This document shows, in pieces, positions 8,249-16,423 of a stretch of 43,667 nucleotides of DNA. Below the pieces are notes generated by a model, which did no database searches, was not told where the DNA came from, and was given only the letters and a program-made list of their open reading frames with translations. This DNA is from Hyphomicrobiaceae bacterium (GTDB lineage: Bacteria; Pseudomonadota; Alphaproteobacteria; Rhizobiales; Hyphomicrobiaceae): assembly GCA_025351355.1 (NCBI GenBank), contig JANXWC010000179.1, positions 1-43,667 on the forward strand, written 5' to 3'. A program made the position numbers and the translations under genes. How positions within the stretch are numbered: the stretch's first letter is position 1; each line of letters starts with the position of its first letter.

Positions 8249-8713
8249 ATGCAACGATTATCTACGAAATATGGGAACATCGCTTTGAGTACGTTAGCCC
8301 CTGAAATGCATTCCGGTACGGATGGGCTCGACGTCGCGACAAACAAGCGCCCCAAGGTACTCGTCGTCGATGATGAAGCGATCACGCGCAGCATCGTCAA
8401 CGTCAAAATCCGGGTGATCGGCGCCGACGTATCCGAAACTGAGGATGGCACGACCGCCTTGTCGCTGTTAGGCGCGAAGCGGTTCGATCTGGTGATCGTC
8501 GATCTGGACATGCCCAAAATGACCGGCATCGAGTTGATTTCCAGGATCCGGAACGAGCTGCAACTCAAACATCTGCCGATCGTGGTTCTGACTGGCAGCG
8601 AAATCAAAACAGCTCTGAATGCTGCCCTCCTTGTAGGCGCGACGTCGTTCATGCAGAAGCCGCTGAACTGGTCATGTTTCGGGCCGCATATTCGGCATCT
8701 ATTGCGGATCTGA
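8249..8713 (+). CDS. Response regulator with receiver domain
   Basis: The receiver domain occupies about residues 35-150 of this 154-residue product, with the acidic pair in VVDDEA, phosphoacceptor D85 in VIVDLDMPKMTG, the threonine in VVLTGSE and the lysine in MQKPLNW. The last motif, KP-(I/L)-NWS-x-F, is shared with the receiver of the protein at 2173-3312, so the two receivers are close relatives. The start is uncertain: the frame is open from 8063, an ATG at 8249 is used here, a TTG near 8284 has GGGA upstream, and ATG 8306 lies close to the domain. No output domain is present. It lies divergently from the Hpt gene and is probably another relay target. Confidence 0.72.
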   Translation: MQRLSTKYGNIALSTLAPEMHSGTDGLDVATNKRPKVLVVDDEAITRSIVNVKIRVIGADVSETEDGTTALSLLGAKRFDLVIVDLDMPKMTGIELISRIRNELQLKHLPIVVLTGSEIKTALNAALLVGATSFMQKPLNWSCFGPHIRHLLRI

Positions 8714-8725
8714 AGCTGGGCCAGC

Positions 8726-8780
8726 CCGAATATTAGGCGGCAAATTACCGCAATGCGGCGTCTCACGCCCAAATATTAGG
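8726..8780. promoter_or_regulatory. Twin palindromic operator candidates CCNAATATTNGG
   Basis: CCGAATATTAGG (8726-8737) and CCAAATATTAGG (8769-8780) fit the same 12-bp palindrome, CC-N-AATATT-N-GG. They are spaced 43 bp centre to centre, about four helical turns. They lie 130-190 bp upstream of the GTG of the ABC transporter operon. The match over AATATTAGGCG extends beyond the palindrome. The bound regulator is not identifiable here. Confidence 0.45.
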
Positions 8781-8912
8781 CGCTTGCGCCATTCAAAACG
8801 CTTTGGGGTGGTGCTAGCCTTCGGAGCCGGGGTACAATTGTGGGCACGCGAAACGTCTACCGTTTGCGCCAGCATGATTGACGTCGGGTGACACTGGGGG
8901 AACTGCGTCGCT

Positions 8913-10004
8913 GTGATCGCTGATCCGCAGCTGAGAACCGCACAAGCGCTGCGAATTGATGGCGTCAGCCATCGGTTCGGCGCCAATAAAGCCTTGGATA
9001 ACGTAACCTTCGACGTACATGGCGGCGAGCTGGTCGCACTGCTGGGGCCGTCCGGCTGCGGGAAAACGACCCTCCTGCGGGCTATCGGTGGGTTTATCGC
9101 ACAGAGCGAAGGCCAGATCTCGATTGGCGGCGCCGTCGTCGATCATTTGCCGCCGAACAAGCGCGCCGTCGGCATCGTGTTTCAGAACTATGCCTTGTTT
9201 CCGCACATGACTGCCGCGCAGAACATAGCCTATGGGCTCGAAGCGCGTGGCACGGCCAAGGCGGCGACGACAGCCCGGGTCGACGAGATGCTGGCGCTCG
9301 TCAAATTACAAAACCTCGCTGGCCGCTACCCTAAAGAACTTTCCGGAGGCCAGCAGCAACGCATCGCACTCGCACGCGCCCTCGCCGTTCGACCGGCAGT
9401 ACTCCTGCTCGACGAACCGTTCGCTGCCCTCGATAAGAACTTGCGTCTCGATATGCAGATCGAAATCAAACGCATCCAGCGCCTCGCGCGAACGACCACC
9501 CTGATCGTCACTCACGACCAGGAAGAAGCGCTTTCCATGGCGGATCGGGTAGCCGTGTTCAATCAAGGCCGCCTCGAACAATTCGCCACGCCCTCCATGG
9601 TCTACGACGCGCCAGCGGCGTTGTTCGTCAACACGTTCGTCGGCGCGGCCAACGTGCTTCACGGCACAATCAGGACGCTTGACGTTGATTTTGTAACGCT
9701 GACCCTCGACGGCGCCGGTGAGATTTGCGGACGCATGTTGCAGCCTGTGTCGATCGGCGCGCACGCCGTCGTCTGCATTCGCCCTGAGCATTTGCAGCGG
9801 ACCGCCAGCGGACTGGCCGCGACAATTGAGCTAGGCCTGCCGCTGGGTTCGACGATTGTTTACGAAGCCCGACTCGCCAACGGCGTCGCCGTCAAGATAT
9901 CCGAGCCGCGTGAGGCAGGCGCCGAACCGCTATCACCCGGTACGCCGATCCACTTGGCGCCCAAGGGGCCGCGCCTTGCCACAGTTTTTCCACATCACGC
10001 ATAA
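8913..10004 (+). CDS. ABC transporter ATP-binding protein, PotA-like
   Basis: The 363-residue ATPase starts with GTG, with GGGGGAA about 10 nt upstream. Walker A GPSGCGKT is at 45-52, the Q-loop in FQNYALFPHMT at about 90-100, the signature LSGGQQQR at 143-150, Walker B LLLDEPF at 164-170 and the switch histidine H201 in VTHDQEEA. The C-terminal third (about 240-360) is a TOBE-type regulatory domain. This arrangement is typical of the spermidine/putrescine (PotA) subfamily, which also serves many other small nitrogenous substrates. It is the first gene of a four-gene importer operon that precedes ureide-degradation genes, so allantoin or another purine product is a more likely substrate than polyamines. 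Confidence 0.9.
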   Translation: MIADPQLRTAQALRIDGVSHRFGANKALDNVTFDVHGGELVALLGPSGCGKTTLLRAIGGFIAQSEGQISIGGAVVDHLPPNKRAVGIVFQNYALFPHMTAAQNIAYGLEARGTAKAATTARVDEMLALVKLQNLAGRYPKELSGGQQQRIALARALAVRPAVLLLDEPFAALDKNLRLDMQIEIKRIQRLARTTTLIVTHDQEEALSMADRVAVFNQGRLEQFATPSMVYDAPAALFVNTFVGAANVLHGTIRTLDVDFVTLTLDGAGEICGRMLQPVSIGAHAVVCIRPEHLQRTASGLAATIELGLPLGSTIVYEARLANGVAVKISEPREAGAEPLSPGTPIHLAPKGPRLATVFPHHA

Positions 10005-10032
10005 ATTCGAAGCAACCTCAGAGGACGCCAGC

Positions 10033-11079
10033 ATGACACCCGACCGCCGCCACTTTTTGACCTCGGCCCTGGCCCTCGGCGCATTACATGCGTTTCCAGG
10101 CATTTCCGTCGCGCAGGCGCACCGATTGGTTTTTGCGACATTTACGGGAAGTTGGGAAGAGGCGCACAGAGATGTCCTGGTGCCTGCCTTCCGTAAGGCC
10201 AATAACGACGCCGAGATCACGCTTGATCCGATGCTTTCCGTCGATCAGATCGCGAAGGTCAAAGCATCGTTGGCCAATCCGCCCATCGATGTCATGCTGC
10301 ATGATCCCGGTCCCGCATTGCAGGCCATCGATCAGGGCTTGATCGAGAACTTCCCCATCGCACAGTCCGCCCATTACAAAGATTTGATTGCCGACGCACA
10401 ATTGGAAACGGGGCCAGCGCCCTTTTTCCAGGTTGTCGGGATCACCTACAATCCCGAGAAAATCAAGACGCCGCCGACGTCGTGGGCGGACATCTGGAAA
10501 CCCGAGTTCAAGGGACGCGTTGGCATTACCAACCTCAATTCAACGCTCGGCACGGGCTGGCTTGTCGAGATTGCGCGGATGCGCGGCGGCGACGAAAACA
10601 ATGTGGATGCAGCCTTCAAGGCGATCGAGGAGTTGAAGCCAAATCTGGCGGCGGTCGCGGCCAATCCCGGCGCGTTGGCCACCCTTTACCAGCAGGGGCA
10701 GATCGATATTGGTCCCGGCAACTTCAATGCCATCCAGATCCTGAAGGCGCGGGGCGTGCCGGTCGAGTTCGTCGCGCCTAAAGAGGGAGCGATCGCATTT
10801 CAGACCAGCATTCACATCGTCAAGAATTCGCCTAATAAAGAGCTGGCAGCCAAGCTCATCGACGCGGCGCTGTCGCCTGAGGTGCAAGCCAAGCTCATGG
10901 AAAGCCCCTATCTGATCGTGCCGACGAACACCAAGGTGAAAATGAGCGGCGAGATCGCCAAAGTCCTCGCCAAGGATCACGACGATATGAAAAAGAAGTT
11001 CGTGTTCCAGAACTGGAGAAAGATCAACCAGCAGCGCGCAGGTTGGATCGAGAAGTTCAACCGCGACATCAAGTTGTGA
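10033..11079 (+). CDS. ABC transporter periplasmic substrate-binding protein, PotD/PotF-like
   Basis: The ATG at 10033 gives 348 residues and exposes a twin-arginine-type signal (DRRHFLTS, hydrophobic stretch, cleavage after VAQA near 29). The frame is open further upstream but that part lies inside the ATPase gene. The mature protein has the cluster-D binding-protein pattern, starting with the strand LVFATFTGSWEEAH and including TSWADIWKPEFKGRVG (about 144-159), common to PotD/F and Fe(III)-binding relatives. It is 28 nt after the ATPase. The export as a folded protein via Tat is inferred from the RR motif. Ligand is unknown; context suggests a ureide. Confidence 0.87.
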   Translation: MTPDRRHFLTSALALGALHAFPGISVAQAHRLVFATFTGSWEEAHRDVLVPAFRKANNDAEITLDPMLSVDQIAKVKASLANPPIDVMLHDPGPALQAIDQGLIENFPIAQSAHYKDLIADAQLETGPAPFFQVVGITYNPEKIKTPPTSWADIWKPEFKGRVGITNLNSTLGTGWLVEIARMRGGDENNVDAAFKAIEELKPNLAAVAANPGALATLYQQGQIDIGPGNFNAIQILKARGVPVEFVAPKEGAIAFQTSIHIVKNSPNKELAAKLIDAALSPEVQAKLMESPYLIVPTNTKVKMSGEIAKVLAKDHDDMKKKFVFQNWRKINQQRAGWIEKFNRDIKL

Positions 11080-11136
11080 AATTATGCGTCGTGGTCACGC
11101 CGACGGGCGCTTGGCCGCGACGCAGCGGAGTTCGAA

Positions 11137-11994
11137 ATGGCCGCCAGCACCAACATCGCGACGACCTATGGCCTGAGGTTGGCCGCTCCGCTTGCGATCT
11201 TTTATGCCGCGTTCTTCCTTGCGCCCCTCTTAATCCTTTTCTATGTCAGCCTGCACGTTGACCCTGAGATGACCCGCTTCGGGTTCACGCAGTACGCCAA
11301 GTTCCTCTTCGATCCGTTCTCGCTCGCGGTACTTGGCCACACCATGTGGATCGGTGTTGAGGTGACGCTGCTCTGCCTGGTCCTCGGTCTACCACTCGCG
11401 TGGCTTTATGTTCGTGCGCCCAGCTGGGCACAGAGCACCTTGATGCTGGTTATTCTGCTGCCCTTGCTGACCAGTGTCGTCGTACGCACGTTTTCGTGGA
11501 TCGTCATTCTCGGCCGGCAAGGCATCGTCAATACGACACTCGCTTCGCTTGGACTCATCGATGCGCCGCTCAAGCTGCTTTATACCGAAGCCGGCATGGT
11601 CGTCGCATTGGCCCAAGTCCAGATGCCGTTGATGGTGCTTCCGTTGATCACAGCCCTATCGAAACTCGATCCAAGTCTCCTCGATGCCTCGTCAGCGCTC
11701 GGCGCCGGTGAATGGCGAACATTCCGCAAAGTGATCCTGCCGCTGACTTTGCCGGGAATCGTTGCAGGTTGCCTGCTGACCTATGCGGCTGCCATCACGG
11801 CATTCATCACGCAAACGCTCGTCGGTGGGGGACAGATGCTGTTCATGCCGATGTACATCTACCAGCAGGCAACCACCCTCAGTAACTGGCCTTTTGCTGC
11901 TGCAATTTCGATCATTTTCCTGGGCGCTGTCCTCGTTGCACTGTCTCTTTTCAGCCTATTGGGTCGGTTGTCGAAAGGTTACGCACATGCGTGA
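11137..11994 (+). CDS. ABC transporter permease, PotB-like
   Basis: The 285-residue protein has about six membrane helices, beginning with LAAPLAIFYAAFFLAPLLIL and ending near residue 278. The cytoplasmic EAA loop that contacts the ATPase reads SSALGAGEWRTFRKVILPLTL (central part about 187-206). GGAG lies 6 nt before the ATG. It sits 57 nt after the binding protein and 9 nt before the second permease, with which it should form the transmembrane heterodimer. Confidence 0.9.
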   Translation: MAASTNIATTYGLRLAAPLAIFYAAFFLAPLLILFYVSLHVDPEMTRFGFTQYAKFLFDPFSLAVLGHTMWIGVEVTLLCLVLGLPLAWLYVRAPSWAQSTLMLVILLPLLTSVVVRTFSWIVILGRQGIVNTTLASLGLIDAPLKLLYTEAGMVVALAQVQMPLMVLPLITALSKLDPSLLDASSALGAGEWRTFRKVILPLTLPGIVAGCLLTYAAAITAFITQTLVGGGQMLFMPMYIYQQATTLSNWPFAAAISIIFLGAVLVALSLFSLLGRLSKGYAHA

Positions 11995-12003
11995 GGCACA
12001 GGC

Positions 12004-12816
12004 ATGAGGCTGCCCCGCCCCAGTTTGGATCGCATGAGCTTCACGTTAGTGATGTGGACGCTCGGCTTTGCTGCAGTCGCCCTTCTGCTGTTGCCGACGC
12101 TCGTTGTTGTGATCGTCTCGTTCACCTCCGGGTTCTCGCTGCGGTTTCCGCCGACCGGCTATTCGTTGCGCTGGTACGCAGCATTGCTGGATGCCTGGCA
12201 ACTGCACTTCGCCGCAACAAACAGCTTTAAAATAGCGTTGTGGACGACTGCTCTCTCCGTCCTGCTGGGCGTCGCAGCGGCTCTCGCCGTCGCACGCTCC
12301 GAAACGCTGATGGCGCGCATTCTGGATAGTTTCTTCATGTCTCCCCTGGTGCTTCCGGCGTTGGCCTTTGGCATCGCGGCGCTGATGTATTTCACAGTCA
12401 TCGGCCTGCCGGTCTCGCCGTTGACCCTCGTTATCGGCCATACGGTCGTTTGCGTTCCGTTCGTGGTCCGCACGACGGTTGCGGCCTTGGCGCAGATGAA
12501 CGCATCGCTGCTGGAAAGTTCGGCGAGCCTTGGCGCCTCTACGTTCTATTCCTTCAGGAGAGTGACGTTGCCGCTAATTCGTCCCGGTATCCTGGCCGGC
12601 GCGTTCATCGCCTTCATGTCCTCGTTCGACAACGTCCCGGTCTCGCTCTTCCTGCGCGACGCACGCACTGACATGCTGCCGATCCGCATGTGGCAGGATC
12701 TGGAGGGGCGTCTCGATGTGACGATCGCTGCAGTTTCCGGCGTTCTGATCGCACTGACCGTTCTGGCGCTTGTCGTGATGGAACGTGTGGCCGGCTTGTC
12801 GAGGCGGATCAGATGA
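12004..12816 (+). CDS. ABC transporter permease, PotC-like
   Basis: The 270-residue protein has about six membrane helices and the EAA loop SASLGASTFYSFRRVTLPLI (about 174-193), typical of the second permease of polyamine-type importers. GAGG precedes the ATG. It is the last gene of the importer operon. Its stop is 5 nt from the stop of the opposing hydroxyisourate hydrolase gene, so the two transcripts converge with almost no spacer. Confidence 0.9.
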   Translation: MRLPRPSLDRMSFTLVMWTLGFAAVALLLLPTLVVVIVSFTSGFSLRFPPTGYSLRWYAALLDAWQLHFAATNSFKIALWTTALSVLLGVAAALAVARSETLMARILDSFFMSPLVLPALAFGIAALMYFTVIGLPVSPLTLVIGHTVVCVPFVVRTTVAALAQMNASLLESSASLGASTFYSFRRVTLPLIRPGILAGAFIAFMSSFDNVPVSLFLRDARTDMLPIRMWQDLEGRLDVTIAAVSGVLIALTVLALVVMERVAGLSRRIR

Positions 12817-12821
12817 TGCCT

Positions 12822-13169
12822 TCAGCTACCTCGAAAGACCGAGTACCCCCAGGGCGTCATCTTCATCGGCAAGTGATAGTGCTGCGCGGGGTCAGCAATG
12901 GTGAAGCGAAACGGCACCTCATCCAGAAATGGCGGCGTCGCTTGCAAGACACCCGCCGACGCGAAGAAGGCACCTGCATGAAAAATTACCTCATAGGGCC
13001 CAGCCTCGAGCCTCTGTCCGGTGATCGCATCTTCCAACGCACCCGACTCGGAAAGGTCGCCAGCAGCAAGTTGTCGGCGCTCAGGCGCCAACGTGTAAAC
13101 TTCGACGTGCATCCCCATCGCGGGCTGGCCCCGCGCAACGTCGACCACATGTATGGAAAGTCCCGGCAT
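12822..13169 (-). CDS. uraH: 5-hydroxyisourate hydrolase (transthyretin-like)
   Basis: The 115-residue product hydrolyses 5-hydroxyisourate, made by urate oxidase, to OHCU on the way to allantoin. It begins MPGLSIHVVDVARGQPA with the conserved N-terminal histidine H7, contains the HYH motif near residue 97 and ends PWGYSVFRGS. The family signature at the end is usually YRGS; here the tyrosine is phenylalanine. The open frame runs much further upstream but enters the opposing amidase gene, so the ATG at 13169 is chosen; GGAG lies 7 nt before it and the length matches the family (about 110-120). It points away from the amidase, and its promoter must lie in the 97-bp gap. UraD and urate oxidase are not in the window. 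Confidence 0.87.
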   Translation of the reverse strand: MPGLSIHVVDVARGQPAMGMHVEVYTLAPERRQLAAGDLSESGALEDAITGQRLEAGPYEVIFHAGAFFASAGVLQATPPFLDEVPFRFTIADPAQHYHLPMKMTPWGYSVFRGS

Positions 13170-13266
13170 GATCACGCTCCATTCTACGGACGACCATGCT
13201 AGAGCATTTTCACGCAAAGTGGTCATCGGTTCTTGATAGGCACGATCTTTTTGTCGAGGACGAACC

Positions 13267-14658
13267 ATGACCGAAGCCACAGCGATTGTCGCCGATGTAC
13301 TTGCGGGGCGTCGCGACCCGGTCGCAATCACGCGCACATATCTCGCGCGGATCGAGCGCAGCAATAACCTGCTTAACGCTGTTGTTCGGCATGATCCCGC
13401 GCGCGCGATCGCAGAAGCCGAGCATGTCGCGAGGCGTGTCGCCGGTGGCGAGCAGTTGCCGTTGGCGGGCGTCCCGGTGATCGTCAAGGACAATATCTGG
13501 GTGCGTGATCGGACGATCTCACAGGGATCGCGCCTGTTCGCGGATTTTATCGCACCCGATGATGCGATCGCCGTCGAACGCATCCGCGCCGCGGGTGCGG
13601 TTGTTGTCGGCATTGGAAATTGCCCCGAATTCGCCTGCAAGGGACAGACGAATTCGCCCCTGCATGGCACCGCGCGCAACCCCCTGGATCCTGCGCTGAC
13701 CCCAGGCGGCTCGTCGGGCGGCAACGCGGCAGCACTTGCCGCCGATTTCGCGCCGCTCGCGCTTGGCACCGATGCCGGCGGTTCCGGCAGACGACCAGCC
13801 GCCCACACCGGCACCGTCGGGTTCAAGCCGTCGTTCGGCGCAATACCTTACGGACCCGGTTTTTCCGAGCCGTTCTGGGGCATTTCGGTCATCGCGCCGA
13901 TGGCCCGGACGGTTACAGATTTGGCACTGCTTTTCGGTGTGGTCGCGGGACCGGAGGGGCGCGATCCCGAAGCGATTCGGATCGCGCCGAGATCATCGAC
14001 ACGCCCGGCCGGCGCACTCCGGATTGCCTACGCACCACGCGTGGGCCTCGATGTGCCGGTCGATAGTGACGTTGCCGAGGCCATTGAGAACGGCGTCGAA
14101 GCGTTGCGTCGCGCCGGTTGGGCGATTGGGCTTAAAGATCCAATCTGGCCGCAAGGACTGCGCGAAGATTCACTCATGCCGCTGCAGGCGGCCGGCCTCG
14201 CGGCACTGCATGGCACAGCCTATCGTGCCGGCCCGCACCACTTCGACCCAGACGTCGGCGCACAAATTGCCCGCGGCCTGGAGCTGAGCGGCATCGAGGT
14301 CGCCGCCGCTCTCGAAGCCAGCTTCGCGATCAGGCGCACGACAGCCGCATTTCTCGCCGACATCGATCTGTTGCTGTGCCCAACGGCGCCCTGTTGCGCC
14401 TGGTCCGTTGAGCGGCTTGGGCCCAGTCATATCGGTGGCGTCGAAGTGCCGCCGCGTGGCCACGCTGTATTCACGCCGTTCTTCAATCATGCGCTAACCC
14501 CGGCGATTTCAATTCCATGCGGCCATGGTCGCAACGGGCTTCCCGTTGGCTTGCAACTGATCGCGCGGCGCGGTGCTGACTGGCAGGTGATCAATGCGGC
14601 CCAGGAGGCCGAGGTAATCCTGGCACAGCTCAATTCAACGAAGACGCAGCAATCATGA
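13267..14658 (+). CDS. Amidase-signature hydrolase of the ureide cluster
   Basis: The 463-residue enzyme belongs to the amidase signature family with a Ser-cisSer-Lys triad: K74 in VIVKDN, S149 in PGGSSGGNA and S173 in GTDAGGSGRRPA. These enzymes cleave C-N bonds of amides or ureido compounds. GAGGA lies 6 nt upstream. It overlaps the next gene by 4 bp (ATGA), so it is co-transcribed with the racemase-like and PuuE genes. In this context a ureido or amide intermediate of purine breakdown is a reasonable substrate, but close relatives include AtzF-type, glutamyl-tRNA and indoleacetamide amidases, so the reaction is not assigned. There are no companion gatB or gatC genes. Confidence 0.88.
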   Translation: MTEATAIVADVLAGRRDPVAITRTYLARIERSNNLLNAVVRHDPARAIAEAEHVARRVAGGEQLPLAGVPVIVKDNIWVRDRTISQGSRLFADFIAPDDAIAVERIRAAGAVVVGIGNCPEFACKGQTNSPLHGTARNPLDPALTPGGSSGGNAAALAADFAPLALGTDAGGSGRRPAAHTGTVGFKPSFGAIPYGPGFSEPFWGISVIAPMARTVTDLALLFGVVAGPEGRDPEAIRIAPRSSTRPAGALRIAYAPRVGLDVPVDSDVAEAIENGVEALRRAGWAIGLKDPIWPQGLREDSLMPLQAAGLAALHGTAYRAGPHHFDPDVGAQIARGLELSGIEVAAALEASFAIRRTTAAFLADIDLLLCPTAPCCAWSVERLGPSHIGGVEVPPRGHAVFTPFFNHALTPAISIPCGHGRNGLPVGLQLIARRGADWQVINAAQEAEVILAQLNSTKTQQS

Positions 14659-15407
14659 CGGTACGGATCCTGCTCCTCAATCCAAACACCACCGAGAGCG
14701 TCACAGATTTGCTTGTCGCTGCGGCCGAAAAGGTCGTTGCCCCCGGCACCGTACTCATCCCAGTCACCGCAACCCGCGGCGTGCCGTTCATTGCCACACG
14801 GGGCGAAGCGCAAATTGGCGGGGTCGTCGCGCTGGAGCTGCTTGCAGAACACCATTCCACCGTCGACGCAGCCATCATTGCAGCCTTTGGTGATCCCGGC
14901 TTATTCGGCGCGCGCGAGCTTTTCGATATCCCGATCGTCGGGATGGCCGAGGCCGCCATGTTGTCGGCATGCATGCTTGGTCGCCGCTTCGCAATAGTGA
15001 CGTTCTCCAGCTCCTTCGGCGCTTGGTATGAGGACTGCGTCGACATGCATGGCTTGACCGGTCGCTGCGCCGGCATCCGCATGCTCGATACCGGATTTCA
15101 TTCGCTCTCAGAGGTGCAATCCGAAAAAGAGGAGTTACTGGTCGATTTGGTATACCGGACGGTTACCGAGACTGAGGCCGACGTTGTCATCCTCGGTGGC
15201 GCGCCTCTGGCTGGCTTGGCCGCCAAAGTGAAGCACCGCATTCCTGTGCCGCTGGTCGACCAAGTGCAGGCTGCGGTCAAGCAGGCCGAAGCACTCGTGG
15301 CGCTGCAAGTCCGCAAGGCGACGACAGGAACTTTTCGACGACCACCTGCGAAAGCGACGACGGGCTTACCGGCGGCATTGGCAGCTCGCATCGAGCACAA
15401 AGATTGA
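14655..15407 (+). CDS. Aspartate/glutamate/hydantoin racemase-family protein, allantoin-racemase-like
   Basis: The 250-residue product begins MTVRILLLNPNTTESVT, the hallmark of the hydantoin/allantoin racemase branch (HyuE/HpxA). Allantoin racemase would interconvert the two enantiomers so that a stereoselective allantoinase can use both. Family members use two cysteines; the first normally lies in ACFGDPG, but here the motif is IIAAFGDPG with Ala77 in its place, and the second position (LGC in racemases) reads LGGAPLAG with Gly182. If the alignment holds, the two-base mechanism is not possible. The protein overlaps the amidase by 4 bp and precedes puuE by 6 nt. The last ~30 residues are a basic tail not typical of the family. 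Confidence 0.82.
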   Translation: MTVRILLLNPNTTESVTDLLVAAAEKVVAPGTVLIPVTATRGVPFIATRGEAQIGGVVALELLAEHHSTVDAAIIAAFGDPGLFGARELFDIPIVGMAEAAMLSACMLGRRFAIVTFSSSFGAWYEDCVDMHGLTGRCAGIRMLDTGFHSLSEVQSEKEELLVDLVYRTVTETEADVVILGGAPLAGLAAKVKHRIPVPLVDQVQAAVKQAEALVALQVRKATTGTFRRPPAKATTGLPAALAARIEHKD

Positions 15408-15413
15408 GCCACC

Positions 15414-16328
15414 ATGACATTTAAACACCTCGATCGTGATTTCATCGGCTACGGCGCCAACCCGCCGGATCCGCGATGGCCGGGTGGGGCCCGCATCGCT
15501 GTGAACTTCGTGCTCAACTACGAGGAAGGGTCGGAACCTTCGCTGCAGGACGGCGAGAATTATTCCGAAACTGGCCTGACGGAAGCGCACGGCCTCGCTG
15601 TTGCGGCCGCCGGGCGCGATCTGGCTGCGGAGAGCATGTTCGAATACGGCAGCCGTGTTGGATTCTGGCGCCTGCACCGCCTGTTCCACGAGCGCAAGCT
15701 TCCCTTGACGGTATTTGGTTGCGCGCTGGCGCTCGAAAGAAATCCTGAGGCTGCCGCGTGCATTCGCGATTCAGGTTACGATGTCTGCTGTCACGGCTGG
15801 CGATGGGTGCTGCATTCAAATCTCTCCGAGTCCGAAGAGCGCGAGCACATCCGCAAAGCCATCGTATCCTTGCAGCAAACCGTCGGGCATCGGCCGGAGG
15901 GCTGGTATTGTCGCTATGGCCCAAGCGTCAATACGCGCCGATTGCTCGTCGAGGCGGGCGGCTTTTTGTACGACAGCGACTACTACGGCGACGAACTGCC
16001 GTTTTGGCGTACCGTAGCGGGCCAGCCCCACCTTGTCGTGCCGTATACCTTGACCAACAATGACGGCAAGTATGCCGGCTCAGTCGGTACATCAGACGAC
16101 TGGTTTGCGTTCGTTCGCGACGCCTTCGATATGCTGTATCGCGAAGGGGCTACCCATCCAAAGATGATGTCCGTCGGTTTGCACATGCGTCTGATCGGTC
16201 ATCCTGCCCGTGCCGTCGGCCTCGAGCGCTTGCTTGATCACATCAACCGACACAGCGGCGTGTGGATTGCGCGCCGCAGCGAAATAGCGCGTCACTGGTT
16301 TCAAACCCATCCGCCGTCGGCAAACTGA
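15414..16328 (+). CDS. puuE: Allantoinase PuuE (polysaccharide deacetylase-like)
   Basis: The 304-residue product matches PuuE, the metal-independent allantoinase built on the NodB/polysaccharide deacetylase fold, which opens the hydantoin ring of allantoin to allantoate. Its opening RDFIGYGANPPDPRWPGGAR and the following NFVLNYEEGSE are typical, as are CCHGWRWV (about 123-130), RPEGWYCRYGPS and the late SVGLHMRLIGHPAR. Length agrees with the family (about 300). It is the last gene of the amidase - racemase-like - puuE run. An M20 allantoate amidohydrolase for the next step is not seen in the window. Confidence 0.9.
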   Translation: MTFKHLDRDFIGYGANPPDPRWPGGARIAVNFVLNYEEGSEPSLQDGENYSETGLTEAHGLAVAAAGRDLAAESMFEYGSRVGFWRLHRLFHERKLPLTVFGCALALERNPEAAACIRDSGYDVCCHGWRWVLHSNLSESEEREHIRKAIVSLQQTVGHRPEGWYCRYGPSVNTRRLLVEAGGFLYDSDYYGDELPFWRTVAGQPHLVVPYTLTNNDGKYAGSVGTSDDWFAFVRDAFDMLYREGATHPKMMSVGLHMRLIGHPARAVGLERLLDHINRHSGVWIARRSEIARHWFQTHPPSAN

Positions 16329-16423
16329 AAACGGATATACGATAGATCCTCAATCGCCTGCCGGCAGGACGCCTAAAATGTCGACCATGTGGAACCCGTC
16401 AAACTCAGTTGCGTTTTTGACGC

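Noticed and set aside
13170-13826. N-terminal extension of the hydroxyisourate hydrolase frame
   Set aside because: The open frame continues upstream only because it is antisense to the amidase; the domain and length match start at 13169.
16357-16368. CCTGCCGGCAGG palindrome after puuE as a terminator
   Set aside because: Six-base arms without a loop or T-tract cannot form a stable terminator hairpin.
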